Shown: one piece after another, positions 33,061 to 43,840 of the stretch
Layout of the letters: each line of letters opens with the position of its first letter
Numbering within the stretch: position 1 is the stretch's first letter
NCBI RefSeq assembly: GCF_910594005.1
Contig: NC_057847.1
Coordinates: 25,643,001 to 25,707,000 of the forward strand
Origin: Cervus elaphus
Lineage: Eukaryota; Chordata; Mammalia; Artiodactyla; Cervidae
Direction: 5' to 3'
DNA length: 64,000 bases
Notes under the pieces: model-generated
The model's input: only the letters and a program-made list of their open reading frames with translations
Told to the model about the DNA's origin: nothing
Database searches by the model: none
Made by a program: the position numbers and the translations under genes

Positions 33061-33096
33061 TTTGGAATTCTGCTGCTGCTGCTGCTTTGGAATTCT
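33061..33096. repeat. (GCT)n micro-insertion between 11-bp direct repeats
   Basis: A GCT tract of about 14 bp sits between perfect copies of tttggaattct (33061-33071 and 33086-33096). The GCT tract is also what the BovA2 element at 51120 begins with, next to its TSD. This looks like a target duplication around a tail-only retroposition. Confidence 0.6.
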
Positions 33097-33154
33097 AGGG
33101 ACATTTAAATATTTGTAGAATTGATTCTTGGGACATTATCACATTTAGTCTGTC

Positions 33155-33368
33155 CAGTGCTCAGCCGCTCAGTCATGTCTGACCCTTTGCGACCCACAGA
33201 CTATAACCCACTAGGCTCCTCTGTCTATGGGATTTTCCAGGCAAGAATACTAGAGTGGGTTGCCATTTCCTCCTCCAGGGGATCTTCCCAACCCAGGGAT
33301 CAAACCCACATTTCCTGTGTCCCCTGCATTGCAGGCGGATTCTTTACTGCTGAGCCATCAGGGAAGGA
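33155..33368 (-). mobile_element. Bov-tA SINE, reverse orientation
   Basis: Reverse Bov-tA from 'gtgctcagccgctcagtcat' to 'gagccatcagggaagga'. I see no clear TSD. Confidence 0.92.
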
Positions 33369-33579
33369 CAGTTCTTCATGATTTGGCTTTTTCAGCCATT
33401 GATAGTCACAAAACAATCTGGTTCCTCGACTGCCACTCAGAGACTTGAGTTCTGATACTTCTTCTTCAGTTACTTTTGTTGATATTTGAAAGAATCAGTA
33501 CAAGAAAGAACAGGTGTTAATGTCCTAAGTTCTCTAAATATGGAAACTTCATAAAAGTGTTTAGCTGGTATTCCAAGAG

Positions 33580-33700
33580 TTGGCAGGGTAACAAATATTT
33601 ATCTGGTGCCTACTATGTGCCAAGCACTGTTCCAGGTACTAAGGATACCACAGAAATCAACACAGATAAAGTGCCTACCCTTTCAAGGAAGGAAGGAATG
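33580..33700 (+). repeat. Old interspersed repeat fragment
   Basis: 'atttatctggtgcctactat' and 'gtgccaagcactgttccagg' are the widely dispersed mammalian repeat also seen near 16650 and 47520. Family not assigned. Confidence 0.45.
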
Positions 33701-34820
33701 TAGAACTCCTGAAACACAAAATCTACTGGAAGAATGCATCTGAGGTCTATGCTTAGCTTTTATGCTGAAGATATGATAGATAACTTGTTTTTTGAACTAG
33801 CTATTAAACTCAAAAGTTCCATCCAAATTTTAACAAGAATCAGCTAAAGACCTTACTCCAAAGTCAAAACTAAATCTGCGGTTTTGCCACTTCCTCTTTG
33901 TATCATACAAAGTTGGTTAGTTTTACAGTGTCTCATCTTAGAGATCATTCAAATTACAAAATGTTCTACACATTTATAATATTCTTTATAGAATGACTGC
34001 CTATTACATAAGTCTGTCTGTGAGCACCTTTTTTACTGAACAAACTAGTAGTAACAACAGGAGTATTTTTTGTTGTTCTTCATTTTCATTTTCCTGATCT
34101 CTAACCCTTTTACAAAAAAAAAAAAAAGGTCAAAACAAAACCACAAGTACTGTATCAAGACGCTAAATCCTGAGGCAAATCAGATGGGCTCCAAAGTCAC
34201 CGTGTTGCTATTGCATACTTTCTGCACTCTAGCTTATCTAAATCATTGATTTAACTTTTAGTTTCATAATCTCATTCTGGTTTCACTGTTTTTCTCCTTA
34301 AAACTTCTGAAGTGTTGACCCAGACAAAAGCCCTTGTCTATTTAACTACATTTGAGTCTCACCTGACATCAATCAAATCAGTAACAAGGTGAAATGTTTA
34401 GATTCTATTTTCCCTAAGGAAAAAAAATATACATAATACACATATAATATATAATTTGTATATGTACCAGCAACTATGGTATAACTCTTTTATAGTGGCT
34501 GGATTTCTTATTTTCTCCAGCAATAACAATAACAAATGCAATTTATTTTTACTAGTTTATTATTAAAGGATATGCTAAAGGATACAAATGAACATCCAGA
34601 TGGAAGAGGTGCATAGGGCAAAGTATGTGAGACTAGAGCATGGAACTTCCATGCTCTCTCGGGAGGAATCCTTCTCCAGGTACGTCCATGTGTCCACCAA
34701 CTCAGCCTTGTAAGAATATTTTAATAGCAAACTGAAAAGGGGAAAAAGCCACTATGTATTTACAAAAATACAATGTTGAATTTAAAAAAGTAGTTTTCAG
34801 GGTTTTACCTTGACAGGTCA
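33701..34820. other. Intergenic sequence, nothing recognised
   Basis: A poly-A run near 34115-34128 and an (AT)-rich patch near 34425-34465. No gene supported. Confidence 0.45.
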
Positions 34821-34824
34821 GAAA

Positions 34825-35025
34825 TTGTGGCTGAGATGGTAAAGAATCTGTCTGCAATGTGGGAGACCTGGGTTCGATCCCTGGGTTGGGAAGATTCCCT
34901 GAAGGAGGGCATGGCAACCCACTCCAGTGTTCTTGCCTGGAGAATCCCCATGGACAGACGAGCCTGGCAGGCTACAGTCCATGGGGTCGCAAAGCAACGG
35001 ACATGACTGAGTGACTGAGCACATA
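34825..35025 (+). mobile_element. Bov-tA SINE
   Basis: Sense Bov-tA from 'gtggctgagatggtaaagaa' to 'gacatgactgagtgactgag'. The extreme head is missing. Confidence 0.92.
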
Positions 35026-35412
35026 GCATGTAAAACAGCAAAAAGAAGCCATAATTTCAGAGAATGTTTATATAAAGCTATAAACCTGGGCTAAGTGAAA
35101 AGCTGGAAAAAATAAGAAATCCAGCCACTATGAAAGAGCTATACCATAGTTGCTGGTATCAAATAGCTTCCTGTGGGGAAGAAAATGCTTCCTTTATCCT
35201 TCTATGTTCCTTTGACTGGTCTAACAATCAAATTAACATAAGAAAGATTAACAAGAGAGAAACAAATTTAATTTCACACATACTTGAGAAGAGACCAAAG
35301 CAGTCTGTTTAAATGCCTTTTCAGAAAAAGAATCAATCATTTGTGAAAATTTGACAAAATAAAGGGGGTTTTGCTTAGGGTAGCAAACTAATGAAGGAAT
35401 AACAAAGTTTGT
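35026..35412. other. Intergenic sequence, nothing recognised
   Basis: No gene or named repeat supported. Confidence 0.4.
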
Positions 35413-35421
35413 TTATACAGC

Positions 35422-35644
35422 CTGCATGTGTGCTCAGTTGCTCAGAGCGTCTGACTCTTCGTGACCCTATGGATATATAGCCCACGAAGCTCCTCTGTCC
35501 ATGGAACTTTCCAGGTAAGAATACTGGAACGGGTTGCCATTTCCTCCTCCAGAGGATCTTCCCAACCCATGGACCAAACTTGAGTCACCTGCCTCTCCTG
35601 CATTGGCAGACAGGTTCTTTACCACTGAGCCACTTGGGGAGCCC
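35422..35644 (-). mobile_element. Bov-tA SINE with 9-bp TSD
   Basis: Reverse Bov-tA between direct repeats (ttatacagc) at 35413-35421 and 35645-35653. Confidence 0.92.
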
Positions 35645-35653
35645 TTATACAGC

Positions 35654-36132
35654 TTTCTCAGCCTCAGATTTTCTCTCTCAGTGCCCTTCATCCTCATGGA
35701 ATAGGAAAGATACCTTCCTTAGGGAGCTTTGTTTCCTGCTTTCAGGGGGACAAAGGAGGTTGAGACTGTTCTTATACCAGCTCTATCTCAAGTAACTTAA
35801 AATCAAAATAATCAATGTGCCACCTTGGCATATTCGGGAACCACCTGCCCCAAGCTCCATCATTCCCATTCAATAGAAAGAAATATGCTTTAACATCCTG
35901 GATAGTTGGTAGGCAGTTATGTTTTATTCAACCATTCAAAAACCATTTATGGAACACCTACCATATGTCAAGGAAAACATTATTATAATTGCTAGGACTA
36001 CAGAAATTAACAAAAATAAGGCTTAGCCTGAGTGACTGAACTGAACTGACTGAAGGAGAAATTGCTTCTGTCAGGAAGGGGACAGAGAGTTTCAAAGAAA
36101 CTAAATATTTTTTAAAGAAGTTTGAAATTATA
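35654..36132. other. Intergenic sequence with two repeat scraps
   Basis: At 35925-36010, 'catttatggaacacctacca' is a scrap of the dispersed repeat also seen near 16650. At 36028-36053, 'gtgactgaactgaactgact' is the terminal tail of BovB on its own. Confidence 0.5.
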
Positions 36133-38755
36133 TTGTTGTTGTTTGTTCAGTTGCTCAGTCATATCCGATTCTTTGTGACTCCATGTACTGCAGTATGCCA
36201 GGCTTCCCTGTCCTTCACCATCTCCCAGAGCTTGCTCAGACTCATGTCCATTGAGACAGTGATGGCATCTAACCATCTTATCCTCTGTTGTCCCCCTATC
36301 CTCCTGCCTTCAATCTTTCCCAGGATCAGGGTCTTTTCAAATAAGTCAGCTCTTCACATCAGGTGGCCAAAGTATTGGAGCTTAAGCTTAGGATTGACTG
36401 GTTTGATCTCCTTGCAGTCCAAGGGACTCCCAAGAGTCTTCTCCAACACCACAGTTCAAAAGCATCAATTCTTTGGCACTCAGCCTTCTTTATGGTCCAA
36501 CTCTCACATCCATACATGACTAATGGAAAAACCATAGCTTTGACTAAATGGATCTTTGTCGGTAAAGTAACGTCTCTGCAGTTTAATATGCTGTCTAGGT
36601 TTGTTGCAGCTTTTCTCCCAAGGAGCAAGTGTCTTTTAATTTCATGGCTGCAGTCATCTGCAATGATTTTGCAGCCCAAGAAAGTAAAGTCTCTCACTGT
36701 TTCCATTGTTTCTCATCTTTTTGCCATGAAGTGATGGGACCAGATGTCATTATTTTAGTTTTCTGAATGTTGAGTTTTAAGCCAGCTTTTTCACTCTCTT
36801 CTTTCACCTTCAACAAGAGGCTCTTTAGTTCCTCTTTGCTTTCTGCCATGAGGGTGGTGTCACGTGTATATGTGAGGATACTGATGTTTCTCCCAGCAAA
36901 CATGATTCCAGCTGTGCTTCATCCAGCCTGGCATTTCTCATGATGTACTCTGCATATAAGTTAAATAATCAGGGTAACAATATACAACCTTGATGTACTC
37001 CTTTCCCAATTTGGAACCAGTCTGTTGTTCCATGACTGGTTCTAACTCTTGCTTCTTGACCTGCATACAAGTTTCTCAGGAGGCAGATAAGGTGGTCTGG
37101 TATTTCCATCCCTTTAAGAATTTTCCAGTTTGTTGTGATCCACATATCAAAGGCTTTAGCATAGTTAATGAAGCAGAACTAGATATTTTTCTGGAATTCT
37201 CTTGGCTTTTCTATGATCCAACGGATGTTGGCAATTTGATCTCTGGTTCCTCTGCTGTTTCTAAATCCAGTTTGAACTTCTGGAAGTTCTCAGTTCATAT
37301 GCTGCTTGAGCCTGGCATTAAGAATTTTAAGCATTACTTTGCTAGCATGTGAAATCAGTGCAATGGTGTGGTAGTTTGAACATTCTTTGGCATTGTCCTT
37401 CTTTGGGATTGGAATGAAAACACATTTTTCAGTCTTGTGGCCACTGCTGAGTTTTCCAAATTTGCTAGCACATTGAGTGCAGCACTTTCACAGCATCATC
37501 TTTTAGGATGTGAAATAGCTCAGCTGGAATTCCATCACCTCCACTAGCTTTGTTCACAGTGATGCTTCCTAAGGCCCACTTGACTTCACACTCCAGGATG
37601 ACTGGCTCTAGGTGAGTGATCACAACATTGTGGTTATTTGGGTCATGAAGTTTTTTGTATAGTTCTTCTGTGTTTTCTTGCCACCTCTTCTTAATCTCTT
37701 CTGCTTCTGTTAAGTCCATACCATTTCTGTTCTTTATTTTGCCCATCTTTGCATCAATTGTCCCCTTGGTATCTCTAATTTTCTTGAAGAGGTCTCTAGT
37801 CTTTCCCATTCTATTGTCTTCCTCTATTTCTTTGCATTGCTCACTTACGAAGGCTTTATCTCTCCTTGCTATTCTTTGGAACTCTGCATTCAAATGGGTA
37901 TATCTTTCCTTTTCTCCCTTGCCTTTAGCTTCTCTTCTCACCTACTTGTTAGGCCTCCTCAGACAACCATTTTGCCTTTTTGCATTTTTTTTTTGGGGGG
38001 GGGGATGGTTTTGATCACCATCTCCTGTGCAATGTCACAAACCTCAGTCCATAGTTCTTCAGGCATTCTGTCTATCAGATGTAATCCCTTGAAGCTATTT
38101 GTCACTTCTATTATATAATCATAAGGGATTTCATTTAGGTCATACCTGAATGGTCTAGTGGTTTTCCCTACTTTCTTCAATTTAAGTCTGAATTTGACAA
38201 TAAGGAGTTCATGATCTGAGCCACAGTCAGCTTCTAGTCTTGTTTTTGCTGACTGTATAGAGCTTCTCCATCTTTGGCGGCAAAAAAAATAACCAATCTA
38301 ATTTTGGTGTTGACCATCTGGTGATGTCCATGTGTAGAGTCTTCTCTTGTGTTGTTGGAAGAGGGGTTTGCTATGACCAGTGCGTTCTCTTGGCAAAACT
38401 GTTAGCCTTTGCCCTGCTTCATTTTGTACTCCAAGGCCAAACTTGCCTGTTAGTCCAGGTATCTCTAGACTTCCTACTTTTGGATTCCAGTCCCCTACAA
38501 TGAAAAGGACATCATTTTGTGGTGTTAGTTCTAGAAGGTCTTGTAGGTCTTCATAGATCAGTTCAAATTCAGCTTCTTCAGCATTACTGGTTGGGGCATA
38601 GACTTGGATTACTGTGATATTGAATGGTCTGCCTCAGAAATGAATAGAAATCTTTCTGTCATTTTTGAGATTGCACCCAAATACTATATTTTGGACTATT
38701 GTTGACTCTGCGGTTTTCTCCATTTCTTCTAAGAGATTCTGGCCCACAGTAATGA
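36133..38755 (-). mobile_element. BovB (RTE) LINE, 2.6 kb, dead
   Basis: The longest BovB in the window, in reverse. From high to low coordinates: endonuclease part (about 38755-38180), linker (37465-37941), RT (about 37460-36700), C-terminus (36359-36706), 3' tail at 36133. Several stops and frameshifts break it. At 36859-36870 the usual YADD box reads YTRD, so the first catalytic Asp is lost. A G-run with poly-T near 37987-38006 sits in the linker. Confidence 0.93.
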
Positions 38756-39737
38756 CTTCAAACAACACATTTTAAGTCATTCTGAACACTTCTACTATTT
38801 TACCTTCCTCTTCTTTACTCATCTTTGATTAGACACTATGGATGTCCAGAGTCCAAAGAGAGAAAGTCCAAAGAGTTTTAAGGGAGATAATTCTCAACTT
38901 TTCAATAGGGAATATTCAATAGGTGTTGAAAGTTATGATAGAGATCTATATTTATGCATAAAAATGTTAAATATTATTAAATGAAAAGGTTACTAAAAAT
39001 CATGTGTATGAAAAATAATGTGTATTGTATGAACTTACTTTTCTTTACTGGTTTTTATATGCATAGGAAAAAGTGATACATTTACAGTAAAGTGTTAACA
39101 GAAGTTATCTGAAGTGTTGTGCTTTCCACGTCCTATTTTCAGTTAATAGTACATATAGATCAGCATCTCACAGAAGGACTAGCAGACATGATAATGGAAT
39201 TAAATGGTTACCTTATGGCATTTATCAGTAAATGCTTATCTAAGAATGACTTTTGATGCAGTCCTTCATTTCTGTAAATACTTTTCCTAGAGCCGTTGTC
39301 CCCCGGCCAGCTGCTTGTACCGGAAAACTTGTCCACTCTGTGCAGCTAGCTCCAAACCACATCTTTGGCTATGTTTTTTCTTTGTCTTGAGCTTGTTTTC
39401 TCTTCCGGTGTCTGCTAGCAATCTTACAGGTGCTGATACTTTCATGAGCAATTAGTTCTGAGGACAATGAGCACTAGAGTCCCATTCTCTTGCTGGCTGT
39501 TCTTAGACCAATGACTTAATCTCCAGGACCTCAAATGAAGAAGGTGATAACTTCTTCAAGAGAAGAGACTAACTTTCTTGAGATTTTAGATTTTAGGCCT
39601 AAAATCAAATTCATTATCTTCTGTAACCACTTCCCTCACTTGGCATATTTCTTCATCTTCAGATAATAGAATGATAGGAAAGGGTGGAGCCTTAGAACTA
39701 GTAAGGGTGTTAAGAGTCTCCCTAGTTTGATTCCTTT
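38756..39737. other. Intergenic sequence, nothing recognised
   Basis: No gene or named repeat supported. Confidence 0.45.
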
Positions 39738-39748
39738 TCTTTATTGTA

Positions 39749-40500
39749 GTTCAGTACAGTTCAGTCGCTCAGTCATGTCTGACTCTTTGTGACCCCATGA
39801 ACCGCAGCACTCCAGGCCTCCCTGTTCATCACCAATTCCAGGAGGTTACTCAAACTCATGTCCATTGAGTCGGTGATGCCATCCAACCATCTCATCCTCT
39901 GTCGTCCCCTTCTCCTCTCGCCTTCAATCTTTCCCAGCATCAGGGTCTTTTCAAGTAAGTCAGCTCTTCACATCAGGTGGCCAAAGTATTGGCGTTTCAG
40001 CTTCAGCATCAGTCCTTCCAGTGAATATTCAGGATTGATTTCCTTTAAGATTGACTGGTTGGATCTCCTCGCAGTCCAAGGGACTCTCAAGAGTCTTCTC
40101 CAACACCACAGTTCAAAAGAATCAATTCTTTGGTGCTCAGCTTCCTTTATAGTCCAACTCTCACTTCCATACATGACTACTGGAAAAACCACAGCTTTGA
40201 CTAGATGGACCTTTGTTGGCAAAGTAATGGCTCTGCTTTTTAATATGCTGTCTAGGTTGGTCATAACTTTTCTTCCAAGGAGTAAGAGTCTTTTAATTTC
40301 ACGGCTGCAGTCACCATCTACAGTGATTTTGGAGCCCCCCCAAAATAAAGTCTGCCACTGTTTCCACTGTTTCTCCATCTATTTGCCATGAAGTGATGGG
40401 ACCAGATGCCATGATCTTTGTTTTCTGAATGTTGAGCTTTTTTAAGCCAACTTTTTCATTCACCTCTTTCATCAAGAGGCTCTTTAGTTCTTCTTCACTT
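39749..40500 (-). mobile_element. BovB 3' end, 750 bp, 5'-truncated
   Basis: Reverse BovB 3' region with the long minus open segment 39968-40378. Near-perfect direct repeats (tctttattgta / tctctattgta, 10 of 11) at 39738-39748 and 40501-40511 look like the TSD. A C-run (gagccccccc) near 40332-40340 shifts the frame. Confidence 0.92.
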
Positions 40501-40511
40501 TCTCTATTGTA

Positions 40512-41225
40512 ATGGATGAGCAAATACCTAGGTTCATTATCTCCTTCTCTTTCTTAGCCTTGTCAGTAATCCAGTCCCAACAGTTCTTTTGTAATGTCTC
40601 TCAAATCTTTTCCATTCTTTTCATTACCACCACCCCAGAGTTCACTTTTATTTCCTCTTGGCTTGTTTTTTTCCCCAAAGTCAGCTGTTTTTCTTGCTTT
40701 CAGTCTTTCAACTAACCTGGGAAAGCTTCCAGATTGTATATCCAAAATTAGTGTAATCACTAAGACATGTTCTCATGGGGGGGAAAAAATTAATGGTTTT
40801 ATTGTGGTCAGAGGATATGGTCCAAACTCCAAGGCTAACCTAAGAAACTTCCTAGAGTTTCACCCTACCGTTCATGTCCAGGCCTATCTTCCAGTTTTTC
40901 GCTAAAAGTCAAAGCTCAATAAATATTCCATTGAATTCATCTCCAAACTTTCTAAATAAACCCTTTCAGCTTTGAGATACAGTCAGATTAAAAAAAAAAA
41001 AAGCAGCCAGGTTCAAGGCAAATAGGGAGGGCTGTTATAAGTTAAGATAGAGAACAAGGGTGAAGTGAGGAGAACGGGGGCAGAATGCATTATTTTCCTG
41101 TATCTTCAGTTCCTGCTCTGTTAAGTTTTTCACCAGTACAATCAGTTTCCTCTCAGTACTCTGAGGGGATACGCGTGGTTCCACCCACGATAAAAACACT
41201 AGCAGTCAGCGACTGGGTTTACTAA
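40512..41225. other. Intergenic sequence upstream of GPR155
   Basis: A poly-A run near 40991-41003. No named repeat. Lies 0.5-1.2 kb upstream of the CpG island and might hold distal promoter sequence; I see no specific site. Confidence 0.4.
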
Positions 41226-41233
41226 ACCAAACG

Positions 41234-41436
41234 CAAAATGTCTCAGTCAGCAAAGAATCTGCCTGAAATATAGGAGACCAGAGTTCAATTCCTGGGTCGG
41301 GAAGATCCTCTGGAGAAGGAAATGGCAACCCACTCCAGTGTTCTCGCCTGGAGACTCCCATGGACAGAGGAGCCTGGCAGGCTACAGTCCATGGGATCCC
41401 AAAAGTCACACATGACTTGTAGGCTAAACCACCACC
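41234..41436 (+). mobile_element. Bov-tA SINE near the GPR155 promoter
   Basis: Sense Bov-tA from 'aaatgtctcagtcagcaaag' region to 'cacatgacttgtaggctaaa'. The direct repeat 'accaaac' (41226-41232 and 41437-41443) may be the TSD. It ends about 250 bp upstream of the CpG island. Confidence 0.88.
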
Positions 41437-41698
41437 ACCAAACAGAATAAAAAGCTTTACATTTTAGTCTCTGATCTAGGAAGGTCAAAGTCACACTGCC
41501 CTGGGAAAGGTGAAAGGCAGGAGTCTGACCCACGAGTCTTACTCTTTAAGACCTTGTTTTTAAACTGTACTATATAAACGGCTAGGCTAATAGAGAGAGG
41601 ACTCGGCAGACCATACGAGGCTGGGGTTAGGCGGAAAGACAAGAAGCTTCTGCACCTGAATTTAGGGGTAAGAGAGAAACCACAAAGTCCCCACACCT

Positions 41699-41710
41699 GC
41701 CGCCATTTTG
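41699..41710 (-). promoter_or_regulatory. YY1-type site (GCCGCCATTTTG)
   Basis: It matches the YY1 motif AAnATGGCGGC on the minus strand. YY1 motifs of this form sit at or just downstream of start sites in CpG promoters. On the minus strand it also forms an ATG in a coding-like frame. Confidence 0.65.
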
Positions 41711-41724
41711 CGTGAGTCGAGCGG

Positions 41725-41732
41725 CCGGAAGT
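41725..41732 (+). promoter_or_regulatory. ETS/GABP site (CCGGAAGT)
   Basis: Perfect ETS-family core, 15 bp from the YY1 site. The pair is common in housekeeping promoters. Confidence 0.65.
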
Positions 41733-41811
41733 CCTGCCGCCGGCGTCTAGCGGCTCGCAGTAGGCGTGAGGAGAGGAGCGGGAGCGGGGGGAGGGGACGT
41801 GGGTGAGAACC

Positions 41812-41907
41812 ATGGGCCTCCGCCTCTCGGCGGTCGAGGGCGGAGCGAAAGGGCGGGGCCGGGGCCCTCACGGCTCTGGGGTTCCCCTGGCCGGGGGAGG
41901 GGCTTAA
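41812..41907 (+). promoter_or_regulatory. Possible second upstream ORF, 31 codons
   Basis: accATGg is an ideal initiation context; the frame runs to TAA at 41905-41907. It matters only if the mRNA starts upstream of 41812, which sequence alone cannot decide. Confidence 0.35.
41848..41860 (+). promoter_or_regulatory. GC box (Sp1/KLF)
   Basis: The sequence aaagggcggggcc contains the Sp1 core GGGCGGGGC. Confidence 0.6.
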
Positions 41908-41910
41908 AGG

Positions 41911-41925
41911 AGGGGCGGGGCGGCG
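41911..41925 (+). promoter_or_regulatory. Tandem GC boxes (Sp1/KLF)
   Basis: aggggcggggcggcg gives a second strong Sp1/KLF match just before a stretch that could hold start sites. Confidence 0.6.
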
Positions 41926-42045
41926 CGGGGAGGAGTTGACCTGGTCCCAGCTTACTAGCCCCTCACTTTCTCGGAACGTGACTGAGCTGCTGTAGCCTCA
42001 CCCGGGCAGCCGGCAGCTCTCTGCTAGGAGGGCTGGGGGTGGGAA

Positions 42046-42127
42046 ATGACGGTGATTTCCTCCCTGCTTGGTCCACCTCGAGCATCGACTCCCTTCTCCC
42101 GCGGCCCCGGGGCTGCAGACTTAGCAG
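42046..42127 (+). promoter_or_regulatory. Upstream ORF in GPR155 leader (exon 1 part)
   Basis: ATG at 42046 (G at -3) opens 27 codons plus one base in exon 1. Spliced to exon 2 at 46185, the frame continues for 11 more codons and stops at TGA 46217-46219. That overlaps the GPR155 start codon (46216-46218) as ATGA. Total 38 codons. This depends on the predicted 42127-to-46185 splice and on a start site upstream of 42046. Confidence 0.6.
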
Positions 42128-43689
42128 GTGAGATGGGCCCCTGGGGCGCCGACCCGCGCGGTCCCGGCTCCTTTGCGGGCCCCTGGTGTCCCCGCTCTCG
42201 CTCCTCGAGTCTGAGCCGGTGGGCAGCGCCTAGGCCCGCAGTCCGCTGCGTGCGCCTGCCCGCCTCTGCCCCGCAGCGCCCGCCTTTAGGACGTGCGGTC
42301 CACCCGGGAAGACTTAGGCAGGGGAAGGGGCGGCTTGTCCCCTTTGGTGACAGATCTGCCATCCCCCAGTTTGAGGTGCGTCCACCATATCGTTCTCAGA
42401 CTCTTTCCCCTTATTCTGGGGGGTTGCCTCAGCGAATGCCATCCTGGGAGCTTGTGCCCAGATACCTGGAGCGTTGCACCAAACTCTCTCCCTTACCCCT
42501 TTTAGGAGCATTTCACTTACCTTGCGTTGTGACTACCATGCCCCGGGAAAGCTGAGCGTCCAACTTTTTATTCCAGGTGCCGAACACTTCTACTGCTGCC
42601 CTCCCAGGCATTGGGTGGCAGCTGTTCTTTGGCCGGCCTGTTTGGTTAGGGATTCTCTACATCCTTATCTTAGAGGGCCAAAGTCTGTCCCCGCTGACAA
42701 GGCAAGAGGCAGCGCTCAGCCCTCCCCACCCTGGGTCTCTAGGGAGGACATTTGGTCCCCTGCAAGTAGGTGGGAGTGGGTGGATGGTGTGACTGTTGAT
42801 GTCGGAAAGTGCTTGAATGGTACAATACTGTATTATGTTTTTCCCACCGGATAAAAGATATTGGGTGTTTGCCTAAGGTTTTAAAGCTTTCTCTTTGAAA
42901 GCAGTCAGAACCCTCCTCCCCATTTTCACTTAATAGCAGTTTAGGGTGTCAGTGGTTCCTCCTTGTTATCTAAATCATGAGTGGCCAGAAGTGACTGGCG
43001 TATAGCATTTGGCTGCTCCCTTCCCAGTGAGTGGTCTTTTACTGTGACAAGCCAACTTTTTGTTCTTTAACAAGCACTGTTTTTAATGAGATGAAAAGAC
43101 TGGATGCAATTTAAAAAAAATACTTCCATTGCTGTGGCTCCTGTTTATTTTAAAAGAATGCTTTAGGAAGTTTATTTTCTTCCTGTTGGGAAAAAAGAAA
43201 TTAAGATGACATAAAACTTTCTGAGTCCTTTTTGGTTATTTTGATTGCCCCTCAATTAGCAGATATTGCTTTTATGATATCAAGGAACATTAAAAGAATG
43301 GGAAAGGGAAGATTACTTTCCAAAGTTTTTCTCTTAATTTTTGACTAACTGAAAGTTAAACCTGGACATTGCTACAACTATTTGACCATCACCTAGAGGG
43401 AACTAAAGAACTTTCCCTTCCCTGTTAACAACTAAGATCAAACTAAATTTTTGAATTGAACTCCCCTTAGTTTTTTGGTATAAAACAAAAACTGATAACC
43501 TTACAATCTATTCCATCCCTCTGTTTTAGTTGGAGGCTGTTTAATATCAAGTATGTTTGATGAATTGGCATAGAACAATTAATTGTATTTAACTTACTAC
43601 CATTCTTGTTAACTATTAGGACACACAACTCCCAATAGCAGTTGTTACCATTTCTTGAAGGTCTGCTTTGTGAAAAGCTACTATAATAA

Positions 43690-43840
43690 GCTGTGTGTAA
43701 AATCTCCAGTCCTCACAATATCCGTCTAAGGAGATCTTTACTCTTATTTTACAGTTGAAGGAGCTGAAGTGCAGACAGGCTTAGTTGCCCAAGGAGTTGA
43801 TAAGCAATAGGCCCCAAATTGGGTTCAGGCCATTTGACTC
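43690..43840 (-). repeat. MIR SINE in intron 1
   Basis: 'cttattttacagttgaagga' and 'aggcttagttgcccaaggag' fit the reverse complement of MIR. Confidence 0.55.

Larger units (their letters stand above)
41740..42127 (+). other. GPR155: GPR155 exon 1 (5' UTR; start approximate)
   Basis: The 3' boundary is well supported: CAG|GTGAG after 42127 is a strong donor. The start is a guess from promoter motifs and could lie anywhere between about 41740 and 42000. It carries no start codon for the main protein. It contains an upstream ATG at 42046, and another at 41812 if transcription starts early. Confidence 0.6.
41690..42310 (+). promoter_or_regulatory. GPR155: CpG island promoter of GPR155
   Basis: A dense CpG, GC-rich block in otherwise AT-rich, CpG-poor DNA, about 4 kb upstream of the first coding exon. 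It holds a YY1-type site, an ETS site and two GC boxes, with no convincing TATA box. This is the architecture of a broad, housekeeping-type promoter. By comparison with human GPR155, where exon 1 is non-coding, I take it as the GPR155 promoter. The exact start site cannot be read from sequence; the YY1/ETS pair suggests starts from about 41740 onward. Confidence 0.85.

Noticed and set aside
34825..34900. tRNA-like A and B boxes as a tRNA gene (also in every Bov-tA)
   Set aside because: They are the tRNA-Glu-derived heads of SINEs, without a foldable acceptor stem.
1..41000. Searched for a WIPF1 3' end or another neighbour gene upstream of GPR155
   Set aside because: No exon, 3' UTR or conserved frame seen; by recall the gap in mammals is tens of kb, so this window probably lies within it.
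41457..41813. 118-codon minus-strand frame upstream of GPR155
   Set aside because: Overlaps promoter and unique upstream DNA, no motif; composition-driven.
42046..42555. 169-codon frame in the CpG island as a protein
   Set aside because: It reads through the strong donor at 42127; frames this long are expected in CpG-rich DNA. Only its first 27 codons matter, as a possible uORF.
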